This document shows positions 16,883-25,881 of a stretch of DNA of 64,000 bases, piece by piece; position 1 is the stretch's first letter, and every line of letters starts with the position of its first letter. The stretch covers positions 225,105 to 289,104 of the forward strand of contig NZ_JAPNLM010000008.1 in the NCBI RefSeq assembly GCF_026627255.1. Reading direction: 5' to 3'. The position numbers were made by a program, and so were the translations under genes. The stretch is from Streptomyces antarcticus (lineage in GTDB: Bacteria > Actinomycetota > Actinomycetes > Streptomycetales > Streptomycetaceae). A model generated the notes under the pieces. It ran no database searches. It was not told the DNA's origin and saw only the letters and a program-made list of their open reading frames with translations.

Positions 16883-18186
16883 GGGGTCTTCCCTCCGGCT
16901 TCGGCTCCGGTCGCGGTGCCCGTCGCGCCCGGAGTGGCGGACGGCCCGGCCGGGGTGGCGCTGTGAACGGGCGGCAGCGGCAGCGGTGACGTCGGCTTCG
17001 CCGGCCCGCTCCCGGAGGTGCCCCTGCCGAAGGTGGTGTCCGGATCGGCCGGAGGGACGTCCGGATCGGCAGGCGGGGTGTCCGGATCGGCCGGAGGGGT
17101 GCCCGGATCGGAAGGCGGGGTGGGTGTGGACTGCGGGACGAGCGGCGGAATGACCTGCGTGCCGGGTACGGCGGCGATGTACAGGTAGGTGTTGAGGTAG
17201 TCGCCCTTGACGCCCCGCATCACCTCGTCGGTGAAGGGGTACGTCAGCAGCGCCTGGAGGGAGTCGGGCAGGTCGGTGCCGGCGTCGGCGAGGGCCTTCA
17301 GGGTCGGCGCCAGGGCCTTGAGGTCGGCGACCATGTCGTCCTTGCTCGCGTGCACGGTGGAGACGGTGACGTCGGACAGCGTGTCGAGGGCACGCAGCAT
17401 GGTGAGGAGCGAACCCCTCTGCTCCTCCAGGGCCTTGAGGCCGGGCGCGAGGTTGGTGAGGACCTTGCCCACGTCCTCCTTGCGCCCGGCCAGGGTGGCG
17501 GAGAGCCGGTTGACGCCGTCGAGCGCCCGCGTGATGTCCTCCCGGTGGGCGTCGAGGTCGGTGACGAGGGTGTTGACCCGCTCCAGCATGGAGCGGACCT
17601 CGGGTTCGCGTCCGCCGAGGGCCGCGTTCAGCTCCTTGGAGATGGTCTTCAGCTGGTTGACCCCGCCGCCGTTGAGCAGCAGGGACAGGGCGCCGAAGAC
17701 CTCCTCGACCTCGGTGTTGCGGCTGGTGCGGGAGAGCGGGATCGTACTGCCGTCGGTGAGGCGCGCACCGCCCGTGTCCTCGGTGGGGGCGGTGAGTTCG
17801 ATGAACTTCTCGCCGAGCAGGCTGGACTGCTGCAGGCGGGCGCCCGCGTCGGCGGGCAGCCGGATGTCGCCGTTGATCTTCATGGTGACGCGCGCCGTCC
17901 AGCTGCCGGTCCCGAGGCGGATCTCGGTGACGCGGCCGACGGCGACGTCGTTGACCTTGACCGCGGACTGCGGGACGAGGCTGAGGACGTCGGTCAGTTC
18001 GGCGGTGACCGTGTACGGGTGGGAGCCGAGGTCCGCGCCGCCGGGCAGCGGCAGGCTCTCTATGCCGTCGAAGCGCGGCAGTCCGGGCAGCACCGTCACG
18101 GTGAGCACGACGACCGCGCCCAAGGCGACGATGCCGCCGGCCCGGGCCCCGGTGCCCTTGCCGGGGAAGGGGCTGCGGCGCTTCAC
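16879..18186 (-). CDS. mceE: MCE family protein, MceE position, without a lipobox
   Basis: 435 residues. N-terminal hydrophobic segment (about 17-35, GIVALGAVVVLTVTVLPGL), MlaD domain (about 58-134; VKVNDVAVGRVTEI), helical region (about 145-320), then a C-terminal Pro/Asp repeat (PPADPDT units) encoded by four 21-bp DNA repeats. In mycobacterial operons the fifth subunit is usually a lipoprotein (LprK-like) with a lipobox cysteine before a GLNSLPLPG-like motif. Here the equivalent GIESLPLPGG is present but no cysteine precedes it, so this copy should be anchored by its helix. Four-base overlap with mceD and mceF. Confidence 0.93.
   Translation of the reverse strand: MKRRSPFPGKGTGARAGGIVALGAVVVLTVTVLPGLPRFDGIESLPLPGGADLGSHPYTVTAELTDVLSLVPQSAVKVNDVAVGRVTEIRLGTGSWTARVTMKINGDIRLPADAGARLQQSSLLGEKFIELTAPTEDTGGARLTDGSTIPLSRTSRNTEVEEVFGALSLLLNGGGVNQLKTISKELNAALGGREPEVRSMLERVNTLVTDLDAHREDITRALDGVNRLSATLAGRKEDVGKVLTNLAPGLKALEEQRGSLLTMLRALDTLSDVTVSTVHASKDDMVADLKALAPTLKALADAGTDLPDSLQALLTYPFTDEVMRGVKGDYLNTYLYIAAVPGTQVIPPLVPQSTPTPPSDPGTPPADPDTPPADPDVPPADPDTTFGRGTSGSGPAKPTSPLPLPPVHSATPAGPSATPGATGTATGAEAGGKTP
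17041..17124. repeat. 21-bp tandem repeat (x4) in mceE
   Basis: Four units of 21 bp beginning CGGATCGG at 17041, 17062, 17083 and 17104. They encode the PPADPD(T/V) tail of the MceE subunit in frame. Confidence 0.85.
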
Positions 18187-19211
18187 CGGTCCCCCTTCCC
18201 GCTGGTGGCCGAGGAGCCGCCGGTCACGGGCAGCGGGAGCAGCGGTCCGCCCATGCTGATCTCGTTGAGGTTGGCCCGGCCGTCGAGGGTGCGGGTGTCC
18301 TCGTTGTACGCGCCCACCACGTTGGCCGCCGCGAGCGGGGCCACGTCCAGGGCCTCGGCGAGGGAGGCCCGCTGGTCGACGAGGGCCTGGGTGAGGGGGA
18401 CGAGCCGGTCGACGTTCTGCTTCAGCTCGGCGCGGTTGTTCTGGATGAAGGTCTTCACCTGGGCCAGGGCCTTGCCGAGTTCGGCGAGGGCGCCCGCGAG
18501 GTCGTCCTTGTTGGCGGCGAAGAAGGTCACCACGTCGTCGAGGCGCTCCTGGGCGGTGCGGACGTCGCCGTCGTTGTCCTTCAGCATCGTGGTGAACGTC
18601 TGGAGCTGGCCGAGGGTCGCGAACAGGTCGTCGCTGCTGCCGTCGAGGGTCTTGGCGGCCTTGCCGAACTCCCGGATGGACGTGCCGATCGCGTCACCGT
18701 TGTCCTTGAGGTTCTCGGCCCCGGTGTCGAGCAGCCCGGACAGGGCGCCGGTCGCGTTGGCGCCGTCGGGGCCGAGGGCCTTGCCGAGGTCGGTGATCGA
18801 GGCGTACAGCTGGTCGATCTCGACGGGGGTGCGGTTGCGGGACGCCGCGAGCCGGGCTCCGTCGGCGAGCGCCGGGCCCGTACTGTATGCCGGGGTCAGC
18901 TGGACGTACCGGTCCGCGACGATGCTCGGCGCGACGATGACGGCCCGTGCGTCGGCCGCGACGCGGACGCCGTCGTCGACGCGGAGGCGGACGCGTACCC
19001 GGGTGCCCTCGGGCTCCACTGACTCGACCTCGCCGACCCGCACCCCGAGGATCCTCAGGTCCGATCCGGCGTAGACGCCGACGGCGCGGTCGAAGTAGGC
19101 GGTGACACGGGTGCCGTCGGAGCCGAGGAGGCGTACGCCGACGAGTCCGACGGCCGCGAGCACCACGAGGGCGAGCCCGATGGCGAGGGGCCTTCTGGGT
19201 GTGGTCATCAT
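18183..19211 (-). CDS. mceD: MCE family protein, MceD position
   Basis: 342 residues. Membrane anchor at about 9-28 (LAIGLALVVLAAVGLVGVRL), MlaD domain at about 35-112 (LRILGVRVGEVESVE; APSIVADRYVQLTPAY), then a helical coiled region with DNLxxR-type repeats (about 125-300). Shorter than the flanking subunits and lacking a long disordered tail. Starts ATGATG and overlaps the stop of mceC by four bases. Subunit of the putative lipid-import channel. Confidence 0.93.
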   Translation of the reverse strand: MMTTPRRPLAIGLALVVLAAVGLVGVRLLGSDGTRVTAYFDRAVGVYAGSDLRILGVRVGEVESVEPEGTRVRVRLRVDDGVRVAADARAVIVAPSIVADRYVQLTPAYSTGPALADGARLAASRNRTPVEIDQLYASITDLGKALGPDGANATGALSGLLDTGAENLKDNGDAIGTSIREFGKAAKTLDGSSDDLFATLGQLQTFTTMLKDNDGDVRTAQERLDDVVTFFAANKDDLAGALAELGKALAQVKTFIQNNRAELKQNVDRLVPLTQALVDQRASLAEALDVAPLAAANVVGAYNEDTRTLDGRANLNEISMGGPLLPLPVTGGSSATSGKGDR

Positions 19212-20257
19212 TCACCGCTCCCCTTCGCGGCCGCCGGTGTCTGCTGCGGCGGTTGGCATCCGGTCTTGGGCTGCGACGCCTCGGGCAGGTAGTTCCGGGG
19301 CACGACTCCGCACAGGTAGCTGTCGAACCAGTGACCGCTGCCGAGGGTGTTGCCGACGAGCCGGTAGTACGGGCCGACGAGGGCGAGGGTCCTGTCGAGC
19401 TGGCTGCTGTTCTCCTCCAGCACCTTGGTGACGCGGCTCAGCGCCTTCAGGGTGGGTCCGAGCTGCCGGTCGTTGTCGTCGACGATGCCGCTGAGCTGCG
19501 TGCCCAGGTCCCGGCTGCCCTTCAGCAGGGCTCGGATGGCGTCGCGCCGTTGCCTGAGTTCGCCGAGCAGCGAACCGCCGTCCTCCAGCAGGGTCTCGAA
19601 GCTGGACTTCTTGCCCTCCAGGGTCTTGGTGAACGTCCGGCTCCCCTGGAGGAGCCGGGTGAGCTGGGCGTCACGGCTGGAGACGGACTTGGACAGTTCG
19701 GACAGGCCGGTGGCGGCGCTGCGCACGTTCGGCGGCGAGTTCTTGAAGGTGTCGGAGATCGTTTCGAAGCTCTCGGCGAGCTTCTTGGTGTCGATGGCGT
19801 CGACGGTGCCGCTCAGGTCCTGGAAGGCCTGCGTCACGTCGTACGGGGATGTGGTGCGCGCCAGCGGGATACGGCTGCGGGGGTCCTGGCGTCCGGCGCC
19901 CAGCGGGTCGAGGGCCAGGTACTTGTCGCCGAGCAGGGTCTTGATCGCGATGGCGGCGGTGGAGCGGTCGCCGATCCAGGCGTCACCGACCTCGAACGTC
20001 ACCTTCACCTTGGGCCCGTCGAGGGCTACGCCGGTGACCGAGCCGACTTTGACCCCGGCGATGCGCACCTCGTCGCCGGTGCCGAGACCGGCGGCCTCGG
20101 TGAAGTCGGCGCTGTAGGTGGTGCCCGTGCCGACGAACGGCAGGCGGTCCGCGTTGTAGGCGAGGACGGCGATCAGGGCGAGCACGACGAGTCCGACGGC
20201 GGCCGACGCGACGGGGTTGCGGGCCCTGACGGGAGTGAACCGGGGCGGGCGGCTCAT
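19208..20257 (-). CDS. mceC: MCE family protein, MceC position
   Basis: 349 residues from the ATG at 20257, which overlaps the stop of mceB by four bases; the frame is open further upstream but without family sequence. Anchor helix about 18-37 (VGLVVLALIAVLAYNAD), MlaD domain about 45-120 (VRIAGVKVGSVTGV; KTLLGDKYLALDPLG), long helical domain, and a conserved C-terminal segment WFDSYLCGVVPRNYLP with cysteines that recurs in MceA and MceB (WFNLYLCEA). Part of the six-subunit MCE channel. Confidence 0.93.
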   Translation of the reverse strand: MSRPPRFTPVRARNPVASAAVGLVVLALIAVLAYNADRLPFVGTGTTYSADFTEAAGLGTGDEVRIAGVKVGSVTGVALDGPKVKVTFEVGDAWIGDRSTAAIAIKTLLGDKYLALDPLGAGRQDPRSRIPLARTTSPYDVTQAFQDLSGTVDAIDTKKLAESFETISDTFKNSPPNVRSAATGLSELSKSVSSRDAQLTRLLQGSRTFTKTLEGKKSSFETLLEDGGSLLGELRQRRDAIRALLKGSRDLGTQLSGIVDDNDRQLGPTLKALSRVTKVLEENSSQLDRTLALVGPYYRLVGNTLGSGHWFDSYLCGVVPRNYLPEASQPKTGCQPPQQTPAAAKGSGE

Positions 20258-21309
20258 CCTCTGCACCTCGATTCGGTGACGACGATGCCGGTCGGCGGTT
20301 CGGAGCCGTCGGAGGTGCTCACACCGCTCACGCGGGCCTCGCAGAGGTAGAGGTTGAACCACGATCCGTACGAGGACAGACGGGCCAGGGCGGCCATCTT
20401 GGCTGGTGTCCTGTTGAGGAAGTCCTCGATCTGCGGCGTGTGGTCGCCGAGGGTGTTCGAGAGACGGCCCAGTTCGCCGATGCTCTGCTTCAGGGGGACG
20501 CGCCCGTCCTGGAGGAGTCCCGCGGTCGCGGTGGTGAGGTCGCCCATCGCCTGGACGGCCTCACCGAGGGGTTCGCGGTCGTCGTTGAAGCCCGTGACGA
20601 GCTTCTGGAGGGTGACGACGAGGTCGCCGAAGGCGGCCTCACGGCTGTTGAGCGTGTCCAGGACGGTGTTGAGGTTGGTGACGACCTGGCCGATCACCTT
20701 GTCCTTGGCGGCGACCGTGTGCGTGAGCGAGCCGATGTGCCGGATGAGGCTGTCGACCGTGCCGCCCTCGCCCTGGAGGACCTGGATGAGCGAGCCGGCG
20801 AGATCGTTGACGTCACCGGGCGACAGGCCTTCGAAGAGCGGCTTGAACCCGTTGAAGAGCAGCGTCATGTCGAGCGCGGGTGTGGTGCGGTCCAGCGGGA
20901 TGGTGGCACCGGGCCGCAGGGCGGCGCCGACATCGCCGCTGCCCCGGTCGAGGGCGATGTAGCGCTGCCCGACCATGTTGAGGTATTTCACGGCGGCGGT
21001 CACCGAGCCGGGGAGCGTACGGTCGTCGCGGATGCGGAAGGTGACCTGGGCGGTGCGCCGGTCGACGACACGGACGCCGGTCACCTCCCCGACCTTCACT
21101 CCGGAGATCCGCACGCTGTCGCCGTCGATGAGCCCGGTGGCGTCGGTGAACAGCGCCTTGTACGAGCGGGTGTCCGAGCCCACGCCGGTGTTGGCGATGC
21201 TGAGCGCGAGCACGGTCGTGGCGAGGGCGGTCACCAGGACGAAGATGAGGGACTTGACCAGCGGGCCGGTGAGGGGCCGCCGTCGGGTGTGTGCGAGGTC
21301 GTTCGTCAC
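20254..21309 (-). CDS. mceB: MCE family protein, MceB position
   Basis: 351 residues. Anchor helix about 18-40 (VKSLIFVLVTALATTVLALSI), MlaD domain about 48-125 (VRISGVKVGEVTGVRV; LNMVGQRYIALDRG), helical domain to about 300, and the C-terminal WFNLYLCEARVSG motif shared with MceC. ATG at 21309 overlaps the stop of mceA (21306) by four bases. Confidence 0.93.
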   Translation of the reverse strand: MTNDLAHTRRRPLTGPLVKSLIFVLVTALATTVLALSIANTGVGSDTRSYKALFTDATGLIDGDSVRISGVKVGEVTGVRVVDRRTAQVTFRIRDDRTLPGSVTAAVKYLNMVGQRYIALDRGSGDVGAALRPGATIPLDRTTPALDMTLLFNGFKPLFEGLSPGDVNDLAGSLIQVLQGEGGTVDSLIRHIGSLTHTVAAKDKVIGQVVTNLNTVLDTLNSREAAFGDLVVTLQKLVTGFNDDREPLGEAVQAMGDLTTATAGLLQDGRVPLKQSIGELGRLSNTLGDHTPQIEDFLNRTPAKMAALARLSSYGSWFNLYLCEARVSGVSTSDGSEPPTGIVVTESRCRG

Positions 21310-22559
21310 TTGAGGATCACCTCCGTGCCTCGGTAGGCGGGTCCGGCCAGCAGGCTGCTCCAGTCGGGCAGGTCACCGGCCCGCTTCTCGGCGGCGGGAG
21401 CGAGGAGCTCGTTCAGGAAGTCGTTCTCCTGCGGGGAGTTGGCGGGTCCGAGGTTCTGCTCGGCTGCCGCCGTGGCCCGCGCGGCGGGTGCGGCCGGGAT
21501 GCCGAGGTAGGGCACGGGGTAGCAGCGCGGACCGCCGCCCGCGGTGTAGGAGGGGGTGTCGCGGCTGGGTGCGTACGCGCCGCGCGAGGGCACGGTGACC
21601 ACGTTGACGTGCAGGCCGGGCTGGTCGGTGCCCTTGCCGAGCGCCTTGTCCATGGCCGGCACGAACTCGGCGAGGGTGCGCAGGGTGCAGGGGAAGGACG
21701 AGGAGTACTCGGCGAGCAGTTCCAGGGTGGGGCGGCCGGCGGCGCTGAGCCGGATGATGGTGTCCTTGTTCTGGCGCAGGAAGGCGGTGACGTCCTGGGC
21801 GGTGCGGGTGGTGGCCCCGAGGGTGGCGGCCAGTTCGCCCTCCTTCTCGGCGAGGGTGCCGCTGGTGGTGGTGAAGTCGGTGAGCGCCGTGATGATGTCC
21901 GGGGCCGCGTCCGCGTACAGGTTGCTGACCTTCACGAGTTGCTGGAGGTCGCGGTTGAGCGCGGGCAGCTCCGGGTTGAACTTCGCCAGGTGTGCGTCGA
22001 GTTGGGCGAGCGTGGCGCCGAGCGTGTCTCCGCGCCCTTCGAGGGCCCGGGACACGGCGGACAGGGTGGCGGAGAGCTTCTGGGGCTGGACGGCGGTGAG
22101 CATGGGCAGGACGTTGTCGAGCACCTGTTGGAGTTCCACGGCGTTGCTGGAGCGGTCCTCCGGGATGACGGCCCCGGCGCCGATCGGCTCCGGGGAGGGC
22201 GCCGGCGGCGGGACGAGCGCCACGAACCGTTCGCCGAACAGGGTCGTCGGCAGCATCTGGGCGCGTACGTCGGAGGGGACCCGGCCGAGGGTGCCGGGGT
22301 CCATCGCGAGGGTGAGCCGGGCTCCCGTGCCGGTGGCCTCGATGGAGCGGACTTCTCCGATGACGACGCCGCGCAGTTTGACCTCGGCGCCCGGGTGCAT
22401 CTCGTTGCCGACGCTGCCCGTCTCGACGGTGATCGGGGCACTGTCGGTGAACTGCTTGTCGTAGACCGCGATCGCCAGCCAGACGAGGAGGACGGGGACC
22501 AGCAGGAAGACGATTCCGGCGAACCGGCGGCTCAGGGTCTTACTCCGTGGGCTGCTCAT
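21306..22559 (-). CDS. mceA: MCE family protein, MceA position
   Basis: 417 residues from the ATG at 22559 (GGTGAGA just upstream); it begins two bases before the stop of the second YrbE gene would end, so the two are coupled. Anchor helix about 12-34 (FAGIVFLLVPVLLVWLAIAVY), MlaD domain about 42-120 (VKLRGVVIGEVRSIEA; TTLFGERFVALVPP), helical domain about 135-330, and a C-terminal extension with RCYPVPYLG typical of MceA proteins. First of the six MCE subunits. Confidence 0.93.
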   Translation of the reverse strand: MSSPRSKTLSRRFAGIVFLLVPVLLVWLAIAVYDKQFTDSAPITVETGSVGNEMHPGAEVKLRGVVIGEVRSIEATGTGARLTLAMDPGTLGRVPSDVRAQMLPTTLFGERFVALVPPPAPSPEPIGAGAVIPEDRSSNAVELQQVLDNVLPMLTAVQPQKLSATLSAVSRALEGRGDTLGATLAQLDAHLAKFNPELPALNRDLQQLVKVSNLYADAAPDIITALTDFTTTSGTLAEKEGELAATLGATTRTAQDVTAFLRQNKDTIIRLSAAGRPTLELLAEYSSSFPCTLRTLAEFVPAMDKALGKGTDQPGLHVNVVTVPSRGAYAPSRDTPSYTAGGGPRCYPVPYLGIPAAPAARATAAAEQNLGPANSPQENDFLNELLAPAAEKRAGDLPDWSSLLAGPAYRGTEVILK

Positions 22560-22561
22560 TC

Positions 22562-23368
22562 TCACCCCGCCACCTTCACGGTCGTGGTCGCGCCCCACAG
22601 GGCCAGCGACAGGAAGAAGTCGGTGACACTGATGATCACGATGGCGTTGCGCACGGAGCGGCCCACGGCGACGCCGACGCCGGCGGGGCCGCCGGAGGCG
22701 CGGAAGCCGTAGTAGCAGTGGGCGAGGATCACCATGACGCTGAAGATGAACACCTTGAGGACGGAGAGCACGACGTCCGTCGGGGAGAGGAACAGGTTGA
22801 AGTAGTGGTCGTACGTTCCCTGGGACTGGCCGTTGAACAGGACGGTCACGTACCGGGAGGCGAGGTACGACGAGAGCAGGCCGATCGCGTAGAGCGGGAT
22901 GATCGCGACGACGCCCGCGATGATGCGGGTGGTGACCAGGTACGGGATGGAGCGGATGCCCATGCCTTCGAGGGCGTCCACTTCCTCGTTGATCCGCATC
23001 GCGCCGAGCTGGGCGGTGAAGCCTGCGCCGACGGTCGCGGAGAGGGCGAGCCCGGCGACCAGGGGGGCGATCTCCCGCGTGTTGAAGTACGCGGAGATGA
23101 ACCCGGTGAACGCGGCGGTGCCGATCTGGTCGAGCGCCGCGTACCCCTGGAGGCCGACGACCGTGCCGGTGAACAGCGTCATCGCGATCATCACGCCGAT
23201 GGTGCCGCCGATCACACCGAGCCCGCCGGAACCGAAGGCCACCTCGGCGAGAAGCCGTTGGACCTCCTTGAGGTAGCGGCGCAGCGTGCGCGGGATCCAG
23301 GCCAGCGCCCTGACGTAGAACAGGAACTGGTCGCCGGACCGGTCGAGCCAGACGAACGGGGAGGCCAT
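22562..23368 (-). CDS. MlaE/YrbE family ABC transporter permease (YrbEB)
   Basis: 268 residues, ATG at 23368 preceded by GGGAGG at 7-8 bases spacing. Five to six membrane helices and the conserved cytosolic coupling region GAMRINEEVDALEGMGIRSIPYLVTTR (about 120-146, quoted in part: EEVDALEGMG), the hallmark of MlaE/YrbE permeases, plus the PGVGLAVGRSV-like end. Together with the gene at 23374-24138 it forms the inner-membrane pore that receives lipid from the MCE proteins and contacts the ATPase 24135-25145. Confidence 0.94.
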   Translation of the reverse strand: MASPFVWLDRSGDQFLFYVRALAWIPRTLRRYLKEVQRLLAEVAFGSGGLGVIGGTIGVMIAMTLFTGTVVGLQGYAALDQIGTAAFTGFISAYFNTREIAPLVAGLALSATVGAGFTAQLGAMRINEEVDALEGMGIRSIPYLVTTRIIAGVVAIIPLYAIGLLSSYLASRYVTVLFNGQSQGTYDHYFNLFLSPTDVVLSVLKVFIFSVMVILAHCYYGFRASGGPAGVGVAVGRSVRNAIVIISVTDFFLSLALWGATTTVKVAG

Positions 23369-23373
23369 CGGCG

Positions 23374-24138
23374 TCAGCCTCCCTTCGGCGGGACGATGTT
23401 CAGGTAGACGGCCGTCAGCACCATGTTCACGAAGAACAGCAGCATGAACGTGATCACGACGGACTGGTTGACGGCGTCGCCGACCCCCTTGGGGCCACCG
23501 CGCGGGTTGAGTCCGCGGTAGGCGGCGACGATGCCCGCGATGAACCCGAAGACGAGGGCCTTGAACTCGCTGATGTACAGGTCGGGGAGCTGTGCGAGGG
23601 CGGAGAAGCTGGACAGGTAGGCGCCCGGGGTGCCGCCCTGGAGGATGACGTTGAAGAAGTAGCCGCCGAGGGTCCCGACGACGGACACCAGGCCGTTGAG
23701 GAGCACGGCCACGCCCATGGTCGCCAGCACCCGCGGCACGACGAGGCGTTGGACGGGCGAGACGCCCATGACCTCCATCGCGTCGAGCTCCTCGCGGATC
23801 TTGCGGGAGCCGAGGTCCGCGCAGATGGCGGAGCCGCCGGCGCCGGCGATGAGCAGGGCGACGATGAGCGGGCTCGCCTGCTGGATGATGGCGAGGACGC
23901 TGGCGCCCCCCGTGAACGACTGCGCGCCGAGCTGCTGGGTGAGCGAGCCGACCTGGAGGGCGATCACCGCGCCGAACGGAATGGAGACGAGCGCGGCCGG
24001 CAGGATCGTGATGCTGGCGATGAACCAGAACTGCTCGACGAACTCCCGGAACTGGAAGGGCCGTCTGAAGATGGATCGGCCCACCTCTGCCGCGAGGGCG
24101 AAGAGGCGGCCGGTATGGCGCAGCCCGCCCGTGATCAC
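23374..24138 (-). CDS. MlaE/YrbE family ABC transporter permease (YrbEA)
   Basis: 254 residues, GTG start at 24138 overlapping the stop of the ATPase gene by four bases (GTGA). Five to six hydrophobic segments and the coupling motif SRKIREELDAMEVMGVSPVQ (about 130-150). The second YrbE starts five bases after it ends. Heterodimer partner of 22562-23368 in the mce importer. Confidence 0.94.
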   Translation of the reverse strand: MITGGLRHTGRLFALAAEVGRSIFRRPFQFREFVEQFWFIASITILPAALVSIPFGAVIALQVGSLTQQLGAQSFTGGASVLAIIQQASPLIVALLIAGAGGSAICADLGSRKIREELDAMEVMGVSPVQRLVVPRVLATMGVAVLLNGLVSVVGTLGGYFFNVILQGGTPGAYLSSFSALAQLPDLYISEFKALVFGFIAGIVAAYRGLNPRGGPKGVGDAVNQSVVITFMLLFFVNMVLTAVYLNIVPPKGG

Positions 24139-25145
24139 GAACCGCTCCCGGTGGCCGGCAGCCGCAGGGTGGGCGCCTGTGCCCCGCGCGCGTAGGTGTC
24201 CTCGATGGCGGCGCGGGCGGCGGGCGGCAGGGTGTCGAGCATGCCGAGGACGCGCTCGCGGCGCCGCAGGGCCGCCTGGCGCCGCGGCAGTCCGGGTGAG
24301 GGCTCCAGTTGCGGAACGATGACCCGGGGCGCGGCGGGTGCGGCGGCGGGGACGGCGGCCTCGGCCGCGAGCGTGGCCGCGTCCTTCTCCTCGGACATCC
24401 CGATGGGGCCTTCGCGCCGTCCCGCGAGGAACTGCGCCACGACCGGCTCGTCACTGGTGAGCAGCACCTCGCGCGGGCCGAAGGTGACGAGGTTGCGCCG
24501 GAAGAGCATCCCCATGTTGTCGGGGACGGTGGCGGCGATGTCGAGGTTGTGGGTGACGATGAGCATCGTCGCGTCGATCTGTGCGTTGAGGTCGATCAGC
24601 AGCTGCGAGAGGTTGGCGGTGCGGACGGGGTCGAGTCCGGAGTCCGGCTCGTCGCACAGCACGATCTGCGGGTCGAGCACGAGCGCGCGGGCCAGTCCCG
24701 CCCGTTTGCGCATGCCGCCGCTGATCTCGCCGGGGAGCTTGCCCTCGGAGCCGACGAGCCCGACGACGTCGATGCGCTCCATGACGATCCGGCGGATCTC
24801 CGACTCCTTCTTCCGCGTGTGCTCGCGCAGCGGGAAGGCGATGTTGTCGAAGAGGGACATGGATCCGAAGAGCGCTCCGTCCTGGAACATGAGGCCGAAG
24901 AGTTTGCGGGCCTCGTATATGTCGCGCTCCGGGCTGTTCACCATGTCGACTCCCGCCACGAGGACGCGTCCCCGTTCCGGTTTCAGCAGACCGATGAGCG
25001 ATTTGAGGAACACCGTCTTCCCGGTACCGGAAGGACCGAGCATGACGCTGACTTCACCCGCGGGCAAGGTCAAGGTCACGTCCTGCCAGATGTTCTGCTT
25101 GCCGAAGGACATGGTCAGACCCTCAACAGCCACCTCGATTCCCAT
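24135..25145 (-). CDS. ABC transporter ATP-binding protein of the mce importer (MlaF/Mkl-like)
   Basis: 336 residues. The ATG at 25145 follows a perfect Shine-Dalgarno (GGAGGTGAT directly upstream), so earlier in-frame codons are excluded. Walker A GPSGTGKT near 36-43, Q-loop FQDGALF, signature ISGGMRKR, Walker B IVLCDEPDSGLD and switch His in VTHN. The family drives lipid movement through YrbE. The C-terminal 80 residues are an Ala/Pro-rich extension beyond the usual MlaF length ending in a helical segment, as seen in actinobacterial Mkl-type proteins. First gene of the mce operon. Confidence 0.95.
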   Translation of the reverse strand: MGIEVAVEGLTMSFGKQNIWQDVTLTLPAGEVSVMLGPSGTGKTVFLKSLIGLLKPERGRVLVAGVDMVNSPERDIYEARKLFGLMFQDGALFGSMSLFDNIAFPLREHTRKKESEIRRIVMERIDVVGLVGSEGKLPGEISGGMRKRAGLARALVLDPQIVLCDEPDSGLDPVRTANLSQLLIDLNAQIDATMLIVTHNLDIAATVPDNMGMLFRRNLVTFGPREVLLTSDEPVVAQFLAGRREGPIGMSEEKDAATLAAEAAVPAAAPAAPRVIVPQLEPSPGLPRRQAALRRRERVLGMLDTLPPAARAAIEDTYARGAQAPTLRLPATGSGS

Positions 25146-25245
25146 ATCACCTCCAGCAGGCGTGTCGCGTGCGCTTCGCAGGCCGCACGTTAGGTCGTTC
25201 ACGATCATCGGGACAATAGGCGTGACATCAATTCGGCCCGGCGCC

Positions 25246-25276
25246 CCGGAATTTGTCACCGCGCGGACAAATCCGG
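25246..25276. promoter_or_regulatory. Inverted repeat upstream of the mce operon (candidate operator)
   Basis: ATTTGTC (25251-25257) and GACAAAT (25266-25272) are perfect inverted arms with an 8-bp spacer; CCGG blocks flank both sides (25246-25249, 25273-25276). AT-rich arms in a GC-rich context, about 100 bp upstream of the ATPase start codon, fit a repressor operator. Confidence 0.45.
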
Positions 25277-25286
25277 GTGCGCCACT

Positions 25287-25302
25287 TGTCTCCGGAGAGA
25301 CA
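25287..25302. promoter_or_regulatory. Second inverted repeat upstream of the mce operon
   Basis: TGTCTC (25287-25292), CGGA, GAGACA (25297-25302): a perfect 6-bp inverted repeat 10 bp from the first one. The shared TGTC/GACA halves suggest a second site for the same regulator. Confidence 0.35.
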
Positions 25303-25881
25303 GGGCCGGGGCCTCACGGGGCCGTGAGCCGGATCCGCGGGGCCTTGCCGAAGGGTGCCGGTCCCGGTGGGAGGCCGGGCCGAGACCATCGGACAGGACT
25401 TCTGCCGTCAGGGGCCGCCAACCAGGGGTCGAGCGTCGCACCCGGAACGCTACGGCTGGGTAACATCCGACGGCAATACGCGGGTCGGAGTTTTTCCCCA
25501 CGCCGCACGCGCCCCCGCATTCCTTGTCACGCGGATTACACATGCGCACCGTCGCTTGTCACGGCGGAGAGCACTTCCTCTTCATATCGAGATTCACACG
25601 CCCCACCCGGCGGAAAAGGTGGCAGCGCGGTGCGTGATTGATTGAATTTGTCGACATTGCGCACCCGGAGGCTAAGGCGGCGGCGAGTACCGCTCACCGG
25701 GCGAACAGGTAATTCCGGCTCTTCAAAGAATCTTGAACTGCGCCATTGTTCAGCCAAGTTTCCCGCAAGTAACGTCAGCGTCGCGGCCGAGGAACACCGA
25801 GCCGCGGGTCCGCTGTGTCTCCCCCATCGCACAGCTGCGGCCCACCTCTGCCGGTCAATCCCCAAGGAGAGTCCCAGAGCC

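Larger units (their letters stand above)
25146..25881. other. 736-bp divergent regulatory region between the mce operon and a secreted-protein gene
   Basis: No convincing gene on either strand. The left third is GC-rich with two inverted repeats (25246-25276 and 25287-25302) about 100-150 bp upstream of the mce ATPase start. The right half (about 25490-25860) is clearly AT-richer than the surroundings and probably holds the promoter and a long leader of the secreted-protein gene; an inverted repeat TTCAA-AGAATC-TTGAA lies at 25722-25737. Promoter boxes could not be fixed by eye. Confidence 0.6.

Noticed and set aside
25256..25549. 97-codon minus-strand ORF upstream of the mce operon
   Set aside because: Composition is not protein-like, it covers the inverted repeats and has no ribosome binding site; more likely leader or promoter DNA.
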